64,000 nucleotides of DNA from CAVYOD01 sp963770045 (GTDB taxonomy: Bacteria; Acidobacteriota; Aminicenantia; Aminicenantales; CAVYOD01). Positions 9,505-18,572 of this stretch are shown in pieces (the stretch's first letter is position 1; each line of letters begins with the position of its first letter). Position numbers and translations under genes: made by a program. The DNA is taken from contig CAVYOD010000031.1 in assembly GCA_963770045.1 (NCBI GenBank), positions 52,664 to 116,663 on the forward strand, given 5' to 3'. The notes beneath the pieces are model-generated. The model was not told the DNA's origin. It ran no database searches and saw only the letters and a list, made by a program, of their open reading frames with translations.

Positions 9505-10923
9505 TTAATCGAATATTTTTCCCGGGTTCAGAATGTTATCGGGGTCAAACACTTTTTTGATCCCCCTCATCAGGTCGATCTGAGTTTTGTCCAGGACGTA
9601 TGAGAGATAAGGCTTCTTGACCAGGCCGATGCCGTGCTCCCCGGAGACGACACCCCCCCGCGCTCGGCAATCCTCGTAGAGTTCCTCCCGCACCTTCTCG
9701 AACTTCGGCCTCCATTCTTTTTCTTCAAGGGGAATCATTCTTCCCTCTTCCAGGCGGGCCTTCATGATGTGAGTGTGGACGTTCCCGTCCGCGGCGTGGC
9801 CGAAGGTGGGAAGCCAGATCCCATATTTCCGGGAGACTTCCTGAACCTTCTTCACGTGCCGGGCGATCTCGGCCCGGGGGACGGCGATATCCAGGATTTC
9901 GATTGTCTGGGCTTTGATCGCCTCGTAGATCTTACTCCGAATCTCGAGCACCTCCTCCTGCCGCTTCTGAGTCTCGGCGATGAAGATATCGATCGCTCCC
10001 TTCTCCAGACAGACCTCGGCGACGACCTGGCAGAGGCGATCCATTTCCTCTTCGCTCGGAGCGTCGAGGATGACGAGGAGATGAGTCTTTCCCTCGCGGC
10101 AGGGCCATCGTTTTTTCAGAAAAGCCTCGGCGATCGCCAGGACTTCCTGTTCCACGAATTCCACCGCCATAGGAAGGATTTTTCTTTTGATGAGAAGCGG
10201 CACCGTTTCGATCGCGGCATCGAGGTCGGCAAAGGGAATGACCAAGGATCTCGTCAGCACGAAAGACGGAAGGAGCTGAATCACGGCCCGGGTGATGACA
10301 CCGAGAGTCCCCTCGGAGCCGATGAAGAGCTGGAGCAGGCTGTAGCCGGTGCTGCTCTTCATCAGCTTGCCGCCCAAATGAATAATCTGTCCCCGGGGCA
10401 TGACGATTTCGAGTCCCCGAACGTAGTTCCTGATGACCCCGTATTTGACCGCACGGCTTCCGCCGGCGTTGGTGGCGATGAGTCCCCCGATCATGGCACT
10501 CTCTTCCCCGGGATGGGGAGGAAAGCTCAAACCCGCTTCTTCGACACTCTTGATGAATTCCCTCAGGGTCACACCGGCCTCGGCCACGGCCATCTGGTTA
10601 TCCTGGTCGATCTCGATGACCCTGTTCATTTTCTCCAGCGAGAGGACGATCCCGCCTCGCGCGGGAACGCAACCGCCGCAGAGCCCGGTCGCTCCGCCGC
10701 GTGGCGTAACCGGGATGAGCTCTCGCGAGGCCAGCTTCAGGACCGAAGAGACCTCTTCCGTATTTTGCGGCTTGACCACGACATCGGGCATGTGGCCGAT
10801 CTCGCGGAGAGAAAACTCGTCGTGGCTGTAGTCGAGCATCCGCTCGGGGTCAGTGATGAGATTCTCCGGCCCGACAATTTTTGATAGCTCTTCAAGGACA
10901 AGCGGCGAAACGACTTTCGGCAT
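9505..10923 (-). CDS. glcD: FAD-linked oxidase, glycolate oxidase/D-lactate dehydrogenase GlcD type
   Basis: A 472-residue flavoprotein of the VAO/PCMH family. The FAD-binding region is RELIPVTPRGGATGLCGGCV with ATNAGGSRAVKYGVIRNYVR. The C-terminal oxidase domain ends with the family motif GEHGIGLVKKPYLSYVLDK, and FDPDNILNPGKIF closes the protein. GlcD-type enzymes oxidise 2-hydroxyacids such as glycolate or D-lactate and pass electrons to the membrane or an iron-sulfur partner (GlcF); no partner is encoded here. A GGAGAGGA site precedes the ATG. The gene is intact and framed by inverted short-repeat arrays on both sides. The exact substrate is not determinable. Confidence 0.88.
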   Translation of the reverse strand: MPKVVSPLVLEELSKIVGPENLITDPERMLDYSHDEFSLREIGHMPDVVVKPQNTEEVSSVLKLASRELIPVTPRGGATGLCGGCVPARGGIVLSLEKMNRVIEIDQDNQMAVAEAGVTLREFIKSVEEAGLSFPPHPGEESAMIGGLIATNAGGSRAVKYGVIRNYVRGLEIVMPRGQIIHLGGKLMKSSTGYSLLQLFIGSEGTLGVITRAVIQLLPSFVLTRSLVIPFADLDAAIETVPLLIKRKILPMAVEFVEQEVLAIAEAFLKKRWPCREGKTHLLVILDAPSEEEMDRLCQVVAEVCLEKGAIDIFIAETQKRQEEVLEIRSKIYEAIKAQTIEILDIAVPRAEIARHVKKVQEVSRKYGIWLPTFGHAADGNVHTHIMKARLEEGRMIPLEEKEWRPKFEKVREELYEDCRARGGVVSGEHGIGLVKKPYLSYVLDKTQIDLMRGIKKVFDPDNILNPGKIFD

Positions 10924-10965
10924 GGTTATGTCCTCTCCTCTAAGATGCTCAAAGAATTCTTTTCT

Positions 10966-11259
10966 CCTTACTCCTTACCCCTAACTTCTTACTGTTTTTT
11001 TGGATATAAGAGATTTATAAACCAGCAAACATTTATTTTCAAACAAAATTCGTCTATCTCGTCATCTCGTGCCCCGGAAAAAACAGTGAGCTGTAAGCAG
11101 TGAGCACTGAGCAGTGAGATCCATTGCTTCCTTACTATGCTGTGCGAAGCGATTGTCAGCATTGCGCCGACACCCATTCTTGCTCAAACATATTCTGCGA
11201 TATAATTTAAAAAACCCGATGATTTTACAGCTCACAGCTCACGGCTCACTGATCACTGG
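10966..11259. repeat. Cluster of short-repeat arrays between glcD and the M16 pair
   Basis: The 438-bp gap has no gene. It contains TTACTCC-type heptamers (10966-10994), an octamer array (11050-11070), GTGAGCA-type heptamers (11083-11120) and CTCACAG-type heptamers (11226-11259). The arrays are mirror-image versions of those on the other side of glcD. Confidence 0.55.
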
Positions 11260-11266
11260 CCTTCTT

Positions 11267-11295
11267 TTGACTTGCTCCCAGACCCATGCTAGAAT
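11267..11295 (+). promoter_or_regulatory. Sigma-70-like promoter for the M16 peptidase pair
   Basis: TTGACT (11267-11272), a 17-bp spacer and TAGAAT (11290-11295) lie about 65 bp upstream of the M16 start. A second TATAAT at 11201 has a poorer -35 box. Confidence 0.55.
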
Positions 11296-11361
11296 CACCC
11301 CCAGGGGAGTCGGGAACCGAGGCAGGCAGCAAATCCAAAATCTCCCAGGAGGTTAAAACCG

Positions 11362-12870
11362 ATGTCCGAAAAAAGGCGTGGTCTCTTCAAGTTCTTGTCT
11401 TTAGCGTTTTCCCTCATTCTCATCAGTTGCTTGGCCAATGCCCAGACCTTTGAGGCCATAAAAGGCAAGGTCAAGGTCCACAGCCTGGCCAACGGCATGA
11501 AGTTCATCGTCCTCGAGCGTCACGAGGCTCCGGTGGCCGCTTTTCATGTTTACGCGGATGTGGGGAGCGCCAACGAGTCTTATGGCATCACCGGCATTTC
11601 CCACATTCTCGAGCACATGGCTTTCAAGGGCACAACAACTGTCGGCACCAAAGATTATACCGCCGAGTCCAAGGTCCTGGACGAGATCGACTCCGTCTAT
11701 GACGAGATGAAGAGAGAGGAGGCCAAGCCCCAGCCCGATTCGGCAAGAGTCGCCGAGCTCAAGAGCAAAATTCGAGGACCTGCAGAAAAAAGCCAAGGAA
11801 TACGTTGTGAACAATGAATATTTCGACATGATGATGCGACAGGGTGATCGGGGCGTTAATGCCTATACGAACACAGATGCCACCCAATACATCAACAGCC
11901 TCCCTTCCAATAAGCTTGAATTCTGGATGGCCATGACCTCCGACCGATTTCTGAATCCCGTCTTCCGCGAATTCTTCAAGGAGCGGGACGTGATCATGGA
12001 AGAGAGGCGGCTGGGTCTGGAAACCCGGCCTCAGGGAAAACTCATGGAGGATTTCATGGCCGTCGCCTTCAAATCCCACCCCTATCATCATGAAGTCGTC
12101 GGCCATATGTCTGACATCCAGTCAATCACCCGTCGCGATGTCGAAGAGTATTTCAAGAAATTCTACGGCCCCTCCAACCTGACGGTCGGGATCGTCGGCG
12201 ATGTCGTGCCTGAGGAAGTCTTCAAGCTGGCCGAAGAATATTTCGCCCGGATTCCCAGCGGCCCGAAACCGGCGCCGGTTCGGACCGTGGAACCGGAGCA
12301 GTGGGGAGAAAGACGGGTAACCGTCGCCGCCCAAGCGCAGCCCATGGTCCTGGTCGGATATCACGTCCCTGGCGCTCGGCACAAAGACAGTCCGGCTTGC
12401 GAAGCCCTGGCCAACATCCTGGCCCAGGGACGTTCCTCGCGGCTTTACCAGGTCTTGGTGAAGGACAAGAAGACCGCCGTGGCTACCCAGGGCTTTTATG
12501 GTTTCCCCGGCGATAAGTTTCCCAATCTCGTTGCCTTCTTCCTTGTCCCCGCCGCCGGCCGCTGCAGCTGCCGAGTGCCTCGAGCTTTTTGAACAGGAAG
12601 TTGAGAAGATCAAGAAGGATTCGGTCAGCGGAAGAAGAGCTCCAAAAATTCAAGAGAGGCTCCATCAAGGGAATCCTCAACCAGATGAAATCCAACTCGA
12701 GCATGGCCGCCCAGTTGACCTACGCCGATGTCGTCCTCGGCGATTGGCAGAAACTCTTTGACCAGGTGAAAGAGATCAACGCCGTGACCGCGGACGACGT
12801 CAGACGCGTCGCCGGCACATACCTGATCAAGACAAACCGGACGATCGGCGAAATTGTCCCGGGGAAATAG
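11362..12870 (+). CDS. Secreted M16 zinc peptidase, catalytic member (three frameshifts)
   Basis: A pitrilysin/processing-peptidase-type protein of about 500 residues. It has a signal peptide (FLSLAFSLILISCLANAQ) and the inverted zinc motif H-x-x-E-H in SHILEHMAFKGT. The downstream zinc glutamate probably lies in ERDVIMEERRLGLE. The frame is lost near 11770, where KSKF should follow KSK, near 12550 after VAFFLVPAA, and near 12630 before AEEELQKFKRGS. The flanking protein is conserved throughout, so the gene is probably intact in the organism. An AGGAGG site precedes the ATG. It is followed after 23 bp by a second M16 protein that lacks the zinc motif, the usual arrangement of a heterodimeric bacterial M16 protease. 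It likely degrades small peptides in the periplasm. Confidence 0.85.
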
Positions 12871-12893
12871 GAAGCCGGAGAGAGGAGAAGCCC

Positions 12894-14334
12894 ATGAAAA
12901 AGCAAAGAAGACAATTCAGAATTTGCCTGGTTTTGACCGTTATCGTCCTCGCCTCGAGCCTTGACCCTCTGGGCCCAAAGAAATCCCAAAGACAAATTCA
13001 GCTTCGGCTCCCTTGAACCCGATCAAGATGCCCAAGGTCGAGCGGGTCGAGCTCGGGAACGGGCTAAAGCTCTTTCTGGTCGAAGATCACGAATATCCGA
13101 CGATCGACCTGCGGGCCATGGTCAGGGTCGGATCGGTTTTTGAGCCCGCCGGAAAAACGGGCCTGGCCTCGATCGCCGGGCAGGTGCTCAGGACAGGCGG
13201 CACGGCTGCGAAAAAAGGCGATGAGATCGACAAAGAATTGGAGACTCTCGCCGCCTCCGTGGAAACAGGCATAGGACAATCTTCCGGCTACCCTCTCGGT
13301 CTCCGTCCTGAGAGAAGACATCGACCGGGCCCTCGGCATCCTCGCCGACCTGCTGATGAATCCGGCCTTTTCCCGAGGACAAGATCGGCCTGGCCAAGAT
13401 TCAGGCCAAGACCATGATCGCCCGACGCAACGACGACATCGGAGGGATCGCGTTCCGGGAGTTCAGCAAGATCATCTATGGCCGTTCCAGCCCCTACGCG
13501 AGCCAAACCGAATACGCCACGATCGACGCCATCACTCGGGACGACATCGTGAACTTCTACAAGACTTATTTTTATCCCAACAACACGCTTCTCACGGTCT
13601 GGGGCGACTTCAAGAGCGCGGAGATGGTCAATAAGCTCAAGTCCACGCTCGGCAGGTGGCAGAAGGGAAAAGCCTCGACAGAACCCTGGCCGGCGGTGGC
13701 TTATGAGGATAAGTACACGGTCAATTTCGTCGACAAACCGGATGTCAACCAATCCAACATCATGCTCGGCCACATCGGGGGGACGATGGACAACCCCGAC
13801 TTTCCGGCTCTGAATGTCATGAACAGCATCCTCTCGTTCGACCGGATGTTCAAGAAGATCAGGACCGACGAGGGGCTGGCCTACAGCGTTTGGGGAAGCT
13901 ACGGCGCAGGGTACAGGGCCCCCGGCGTTTTCAGCTGCGGCGCTCAGACAAAGTCTCAATCCACGATCTATGCCATCGAGCTCATGCTCAAAGAACTCAA
14001 GCGCATCACCGAATCGGAAGTCACTGATGAGGAACTCGGCAAGGCCAAAGATGAATACCTGAACTCTTATGTCTTCAACTTCGACAGTCGCGCCAAGATC
14101 GTCAACGGCCTCATGACCTACGCCTATTTCGGCTATCCACTGGATTTCACCGAGAAGTTGAAGGCGGGCGTTGAAAAAGTCAACAAGGCCGATATCTTGC
14201 GAGTCGCCAAAAAGTACCTCCACCCGGATAAGGTCCAGATTCTGGTCGTGGGCAAGAAAGAGGATTTTGACAAGCCCCTTTCGACGCTCGGTCCGGTGAA
14301 TGTGATCGACATCAAGATCCCACCGGCAAAATAA
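12894..14334 (+). CDS. Secreted M16 family protein, non-catalytic partner (several frameshifts)
   Basis: The second member of the M16 pair, about 480 residues. It starts at 12894 with AGGAGA upstream and a hydrophobic signal (FRICLVLTVIVLAS). Frame breaks occur near 12955, 13010, 13275 and 13370; the last 306 residues are uninterrupted. Where the catalytic member has H-x-x-E-H, this one reads GLASIAGQVLRTGGTA, so the zinc site is missing. The C-terminal half carries the substrate-binding M16 domain (RTDEGLAYSVWGSYG). By analogy with characterised M16B pairs, this subunit would shape the chamber and supply substrate contacts while its neighbour cuts. Pairing is inferred from adjacency. Confidence 0.82.
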
Positions 14335-14343
14335 GGCTATAAG

Positions 14344-14360
14344 CTGGGGGACGTTCCCCG
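14344..14360. repeat. GGGGAACGTCCCC-type element (copy 1)
   Basis: CTGGGGGACGTTCCCC sits ten bases after the M16 stop, between convergent genes. It is a near-palindrome with no following T run. Copies occur at 19310, 19482 (diverged) and 24775. Confidence 0.55.
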
Positions 14361-14371
14361 TATTTCGATAC

Positions 14372-15121
14372 TTAATCTGGTGAGGCGAGAAGAGCCTCAT
14401 CTCGGTGCGGCCCCGGAAGTCTCCTAAAAATCCGGTCACGATGAGAGTTCTGTTCGAGAAAGAGCGGAGGTCCGGAAAGAGCGGCAACTTTTCCCGGGGG
14501 ATGAGGACCTGGAATTCGCCGGCAGGGGAAAGAAGAAGAGAAAACCGCATCCTCGTCTGGATTGAAGAACAAAGAAACTCCACGGCTGCGATTTTGCCCA
14601 AACTGCCCCTGGCTTCCGTTGCCGAAACGACCGGATAGCTCCCCTTGTGCCAGAGGCCGACGCCTTTGACCCTGGCCAGGGATTCAGCGGCCTTGAAACG
14701 TTCCTGATAATCCTTGCGATAGGGGAACTTGAGAAAGGCAAAGGCAAAACCCTCGCTGACGATAAATTCATTGAACATCTTCTGATCGTCTGTCCAAACA
14801 TAAGCCAGGGTCCGGCCATAACTGTCTTTGGGTTCCCAATCGTAAGTCAGCCGGACTTCATGGCCGAAAAGATGGTAATAAGCAAACTCCTTGGCCATCT
14901 GGGCCAGGAATTGAACCTCTTCCCGCGGATCATCGAGCTCGGGAGAATCGATCCCGATGAGGCGGACCCTGACTTCCCCGCCGTTCGTGAGTTTCACTTT
15001 GATCGTATCGCCGTCATAGACGGCGGTGACCCGTCCGGAATCAAAAGGCGGGTTTTGGCCAGAGGGCAGGAATCTCTATGAAGATTAAAAGGGATAAACA
15101 AAGAAGAGTTCTTTTCTTCAA
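14372..15121 (-). CDS. Exported thermonuclease (SNase) domain protein (frameshifted)
   Basis: A staphylococcal-nuclease-like protein. Core motifs are VTAVYDGDTIKVKLTNGG, VRLIGIDSPE and DSYGRTLAYVW, which hold the calcium-binding aspartates and catalytic Arg/Glu positions of the family. The likely start is a TTG at 15121 giving a signal peptide (KKRTLLCLSLLIFIEIPALW). An extra T near 15050 separates it from the nuclease domain. The C-terminal part (EFQVLIPREKLPLFPDLRSF) resembles an added OB-like domain. The reading frame as sequenced has no stop until 13288, deep inside the antisense of the M16 gene. That is implausible, so the end is placed at the TAA at 14372-14374 in the adjacent frame. 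Both ends are uncertain. Confidence 0.65.
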
Positions 15122-15174
15122 AGCGGCCACAACACGATTGCCACGTGCGTACCAGATATTGTCCAGATCAGCAT

Positions 15175-15216
15175 GAGTCTTGAGCTGTGAGCTGTGAGCC
15201 ATGAGCTATTTGCTGA
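15175..15216. repeat. Heptamer array, GTGAGCT type
   Basis: Units GAGCTGT, GAGCTGT, GAGCCAT, GAGCTAT lie just downstream of the transketolase stop. A partial unit block sits on the other side of that gene at 17248-17265. Confidence 0.55.
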
Positions 15217-15227
15217 CTTATCTGACG

Positions 15228-17057
15228 TCAGGCTTTGAGCAATTCTAGAACAGCGTCCTTGATGTGCCGGGCGCTGATACCGTAGGCGTCGAGGAGCTCG
15301 TCGGGCTTCCCCGACCGGGGAAGGTCCCTGATGCAGAGATGGGCCATCTTGGCCTCTCCCCCCAGGGCAACGGCCACGGCGTCGCCAAGGCCTCCCCTCT
15401 CGAAATGGTCCTCGACCACAACGGCCTTTCCCCCGCACTCCTTCACTTCGCGAAGGATATTGATTTTGTCTAATGGTTCGATGGAATAGGCATCGATCAC
15501 CCGCACGTTGACATTCGCTTTCTTGAGCTCGTCGTAAGCCTTCAAGGACTCATGGACCGTGATTCCGGCCCCTATGACGGCCGCCACATCTCCGACCTCC
15601 CGCCGCAGCACTTTGGAACCCCCGATGGGAAATTTTTCTTCGCGGCTGTAAAGCAAGGGGGTGGCCGGCCTGGTCGTTCGGATGTAGGCCATCCCGACAT
15701 GTTCGGCCATTGTTTGAACGCAGCCTTCGGCCGAAAAGGCGTCGCTCGGATAGAGAACGGCACAGCCAGGGATCGGCCGGAAGATGGCCAGGTCTTCGAG
15801 CCCCATCTGCGAGGGGCCGTCTTCGCCGATGCTCACGCCGACATGGGAGCCGCAGAGCTTGAGGTTGGAGAAAGAATAAGCCGCCATCCGGATCTGGTCA
15901 TGGGCCCGGCTCAGAAAAGCCGCAAAAGTGGCCACAAAGGGAATATAACCCTTGGCTGACATCCCGATCCCCATCCCGACCATGTTCTGCTCGGAGATGT
16001 AAGACTCGACGGACCTCTGAGGAAAAGCGGCAAAGAATTTATCGGCATAAGTCGAGTTCTTGACGTCGCCGTCAATGGCGACGACAGCCTGATTGACTTT
16101 CCCCAGGCTCAAAAGAGCATTGCCGTAGGCGAGCCGCGTGGCTGTCTTATCTTTGTAGGCCGTCTTTTCGAAATCAGAATTCACGACCAGCTCGGGGCGG
16201 GAGGCTTTTCGGGCGGGTCGAACATATCTCCGGGAATCGATCTCCGGCATCGGACCGATCTCCCCGAGCGCCTTGGCCAGTTCCTCTTCCTTCAAGGGCC
16301 TGCCGTGCCAGCCGTTCAGGTTTTCAATGAAGGAGACCCCCTTCCCTTTGATCGTCTTGGCCAGGATGACCGTCGGCAAGCGCTTCTTTCCTGCTTGCGA
16401 CAGAGCCTCCAGGATCTGGGAGACCTCATGGCCGTTGACGGTGTGCACATCCCAGCCGAAAGCGCCGAACTTGCGCGCATAGGCCCGAAGGTTGTGTCCG
16501 TGCATCGTCTCGTCGGATTGGCCGAGTCTGTTGACATCGACGACGGCGCACACATTCGAGAGGCCGCAATTGACGGCCGCGTTCGCCGCTTCCCAGACCG
16601 AGCCTTCGGCGCATTCACCGTCTCCCAGCATCACAAAAACACGGCCAGGCGATTTTCCCAATTTCATGGCCAGGGCCATGCCGACTCCAACCGAGAGTCC
16701 CTGCCCCAGGCTTCCGGTCGCCGCCTTGACCCACTTCATCCGCGGCGTAGGATGGCCTTCGAGATCGCTGCTGAACTTGCGGAGGTTCATGAGTTCGGAT
16801 TGGGGGATGATCCCCGCCTCGGCATAAGCGGCCCAGAGGATCGGAGCCGCGTGCCCCTTGGAGAGGACAAACTCGTCGTTTCCCCAATCTTGGGGATCTT
16901 TTGGATTGTATCTCATCACGTCAAAGAAGAGACAGGCCATGAGCTCGGCCATGGAAAGGCAGGTGCTGGGGTGGCCCGACCCGGCTCTGGTCGTCATCTC
17001 CAGCGAATGAATGCGCAGCCTCTTGGCGATTCTTTCTAAAGCCTCGATCCGGTTCAT
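15228..17057 (-). CDS. tkt: Transketolase
   Basis: A 609-residue single-chain transketolase. The thiamine-diphosphate motif is FVMLGDGECAEGSVWEAANA followed by VVDVNRLGQSD. The N-terminal phosphate-binding region is TTRAGSGHPSTCLSMAELMA with FVLSKGHAAPILWAAYAEAG. The central pyrimidine domain carries SYISEQNMVGMGIGMSAKGY, with the catalytic glutamate, and the C-terminal domain starts near VNVRVIDAYSIEPLD. It transfers two-carbon units in the non-oxidative pentose phosphate pathway. The length is slightly short of the E. coli type, matching the bacterial/archaeal short form. An AAGGAGG site precedes the ATG, and the promoter is at 17118-17146. Monocistronic and intact. Confidence 0.93.
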   Translation of the reverse strand: MNRIEALERIAKRLRIHSLEMTTRAGSGHPSTCLSMAELMACLFFDVMRYNPKDPQDWGNDEFVLSKGHAAPILWAAYAEAGIIPQSELMNLRKFSSDLEGHPTPRMKWVKAATGSLGQGLSVGVGMALAMKLGKSPGRVFVMLGDGECAEGSVWEAANAAVNCGLSNVCAVVDVNRLGQSDETMHGHNLRAYARKFGAFGWDVHTVNGHEVSQILEALSQAGKKRLPTVILAKTIKGKGVSFIENLNGWHGRPLKEEELAKALGEIGPMPEIDSRRYVRPARKASRPELVVNSDFEKTAYKDKTATRLAYGNALLSLGKVNQAVVAIDGDVKNSTYADKFFAAFPQRSVESYISEQNMVGMGIGMSAKGYIPFVATFAAFLSRAHDQIRMAAYSFSNLKLCGSHVGVSIGEDGPSQMGLEDLAIFRPIPGCAVLYPSDAFSAEGCVQTMAEHVGMAYIRTTRPATPLLYSREEKFPIGGSKVLRREVGDVAAVIGAGITVHESLKAYDELKKANVNVRVIDAYSIEPLDKINILREVKECGGKAVVVEDHFERGGLGDAVAVALGGEAKMAHLCIRDLPRSGKPDELLDAYGISARHIKDAVLELLKA

Positions 17058-17117
17058 CGTTCCCTCCTCCTTGGCGATCGAATCCGGAAGGCGCGAGTCA
17101 GGTCATTGGGAGGGGAC

Positions 17118-17146
17118 ATTATATTATCTTGCCGCGGTCCAAACAA
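17118..17146 (-). promoter_or_regulatory. Sigma-70-like promoter for transketolase
   Basis: On the minus strand TTGTTT (17141-17146) and a perfect TATAAT (17118-17123) are 17 bp apart, about 60 bp before the start codon. Confidence 0.5.
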
Positions 17147-17181
17147 CTGAATTTGTCAAAGAGAGGTTGGCCATTCTCATA

Positions 17182-17210
17182 TTGCACCGGGGCGTACATG
17201 CATGTATGAT
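17182..17210 (+). promoter_or_regulatory. Sigma-70-like promoter with overlapping palindrome for the ferritin-like gene
   Basis: TTGCAC (17182-17187), 17 bp and TATGAT (17205-17210). The perfect 12-bp palindrome TACATGCATGTA (17195-17206) covers the end of the spacer and the first bases of the -10 box, which is where a repressor would bind. Confidence 0.45.
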
Positions 17211-17247
17211 AATTGGGAACAAATTAGAAAACGGAGCTGGATATATT

Positions 17248-17265
17248 CACTGAGCAGCAAAAGAA
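17248..17265. repeat. Partial heptamer block (CACTGAGCAGCAAAAGAA)
   Basis: An 18-bp block identical to part of the array near 49587, in the leader between the promoter and the ferritin-like gene. Confidence 0.45.
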
Positions 17266-17296
17266 GCGAAATTTCAAGAGTCAGGAGAGGAGTCCG

Positions 17297-17764
17297 ATGA
17301 GCGTGATTCATGCTCTTTCCTTGGCCATTGAGCTGGAGCTCAAGGTCTCCGACGCCTACAGGAGATTGAGCGAATTGGTGGTCGATGGAGTCGTCAAAAA
17401 AAACCTCCTCACCCTCTCTCAGGAAGAGGTCGTTCATGCCAACACCCTGAGAACAGGAAAGAGCCACGCCACCTCTCAACCCGAGGCCTTTGAATCCGAA
17501 AGAATTTCCGAGGAGCAGCTCAGTGACAACATCGCACTCATCGATAACCTCCTCAAGAACCTTGAAGACAAGAGGATCGGGTTCGAAGATGCGCTCAAGC
17601 GGATAAGGGATTTGGAGAGCAGGTTCGAGAGGGCCCACCTCAATACCCTTTTGGAGGTCAAGGATCCGTCCCTGAAGCAGCTCTTCGAGGCTCTGAGTTC
17701 GGGAGACCGGGAGCACGCCTGGAGAGTCGAGGAGCTTGTCCGGACGCTCTTCGGACAAAATTAG
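17297..17764 (+). CDS. Ferritin-like/rubrerythrin-like small protein
   Basis: A 155-residue all-helical acidic protein. Carboxylate and histidine residues are placed as in ferritin-like four-helix bundles: IELELKVSDAYRRL in the first helix, LSQEEVVHANTL (E-E-x-x-H) in the second, and SRFERAHLNTLLEV and DREHAWRVEELVRTL in the later ones. These could hold a di-iron site, but no standard rubrerythrin CXXC domain is attached. The start follows GGAGAGGAG. The gene is probably induced under a condition sensed at the palindromic promoter 17182-17210. Function not known; iron or oxidant handling is the best guess. Confidence 0.7.
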   Translation: MSVIHALSLAIELELKVSDAYRRLSELVVDGVVKKNLLTLSQEEVVHANTLRTGKSHATSQPEAFESERISEEQLSDNIALIDNLLKNLEDKRIGFEDALKRIRDLESRFERAHLNTLLEVKDPSLKQLFEALSSGDREHAWRVEELVRTLFGQN

Positions 17765-17779
17765 AGCCGGGGCCTGATT

Positions 17780-18572
17780 TTATTCCCCGATCCGGACCAG
17801 AAGTCCCTTCCTTTTCACGATCTTGAAAACCTGGCCAAAAACCACGAGGGAGATCGCAAGATAGATGGCGTTCAAGCCGAAAGACCAGGCCAGCTCTCGG
17901 ACGGGTATGGCATGAGTGTTGATAACCTCCCGCATACCCTCAAAGACATAAGAGGCGGGGACAAATCGGGCGACACTCCGGAGGGCCTTGGGAAGGACGG
18001 AAACAGGATAAAACACAGCCGAGATTGGCTGAAAGAGAAAGGCGATTCCCCAAGCGAGAATCTCCGCCTGCTGCCCGAACCTCAGGATCAGGGAGGTTGT
18101 GATGATGCCGACCGCCCAGCCCATGAGCACCAGGCTGAAGACAAACGGGATGAGGGACAGGCCGATCAGGAAGATATCGAAAGAATAGAAGACCCAGGCC
18201 AGGAACGAGATAATGGTCGAGGTGATAACGATCTTGAAGCAGCTCACCAGCAGTAGCGAAACAAGGTACTCGCCGGGAGTCAGAGGGCTGACGAAGAGAT
18301 TGAGGAAATTGCGGGCCCAGACATCCTCGAGAAAAGAGACCGAGATTCCCTGCTGAGAGCGGAACAGGATATCCCAGAGGATCAGGGCGCCAAGGAAAAA
18401 AGCGACGAAGTTCGGCAGGCTCTTCGCGGCTCTGGGCCAAGTAAAGAGTGATAAAGCCCCACAAAAGGAGGTCAAGGAAGGGCCAATAGAATATTTCCAT
18501 CAGCCGGGGCAGGCTGCGTTTATAGAGGTACATATGGCGCACGAACAGGGCAAAGATGCGGTGGATGCTCAC
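17780..18572 (-). CDS. ABC-2 type transporter permease (one frameshift)
   Basis: An integral membrane protein of about 263 residues with roughly six helices. It opens with MSIHRIFALFVRHMYLYKRS and a first helix IFYWPFLDLLLWGFITLYL. The frame breaks near 18430 and resumes as NFVAFFLGALILWDILFRSQ. The ABC-2 family region FVPASYVFEGMREVI is present near the C-terminus. The start codon overlaps the stop of the ATPase gene as ATGA, so the two are coupled and form one exporter. The substrate is unknown; DrrB- or NodJ-like exporters move lipophilic compounds. The gene converges on the ferritin-like gene with 15 bp between them. Confidence 0.85.

Noticed and set aside
9634..10884. 416-codon frame antisense to glcD
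   Set aside because: glcD has clear FAD motifs and a ribosome site; the antisense frame is rich in D/P/R/G without any domain.
13288..14997. A 569-residue SNase fusion protein
   Set aside because: Beyond about 14380 the frame runs antisense through the M16 gene. The fusion is an artefact of a lost stop, so only the nuclease part was kept.
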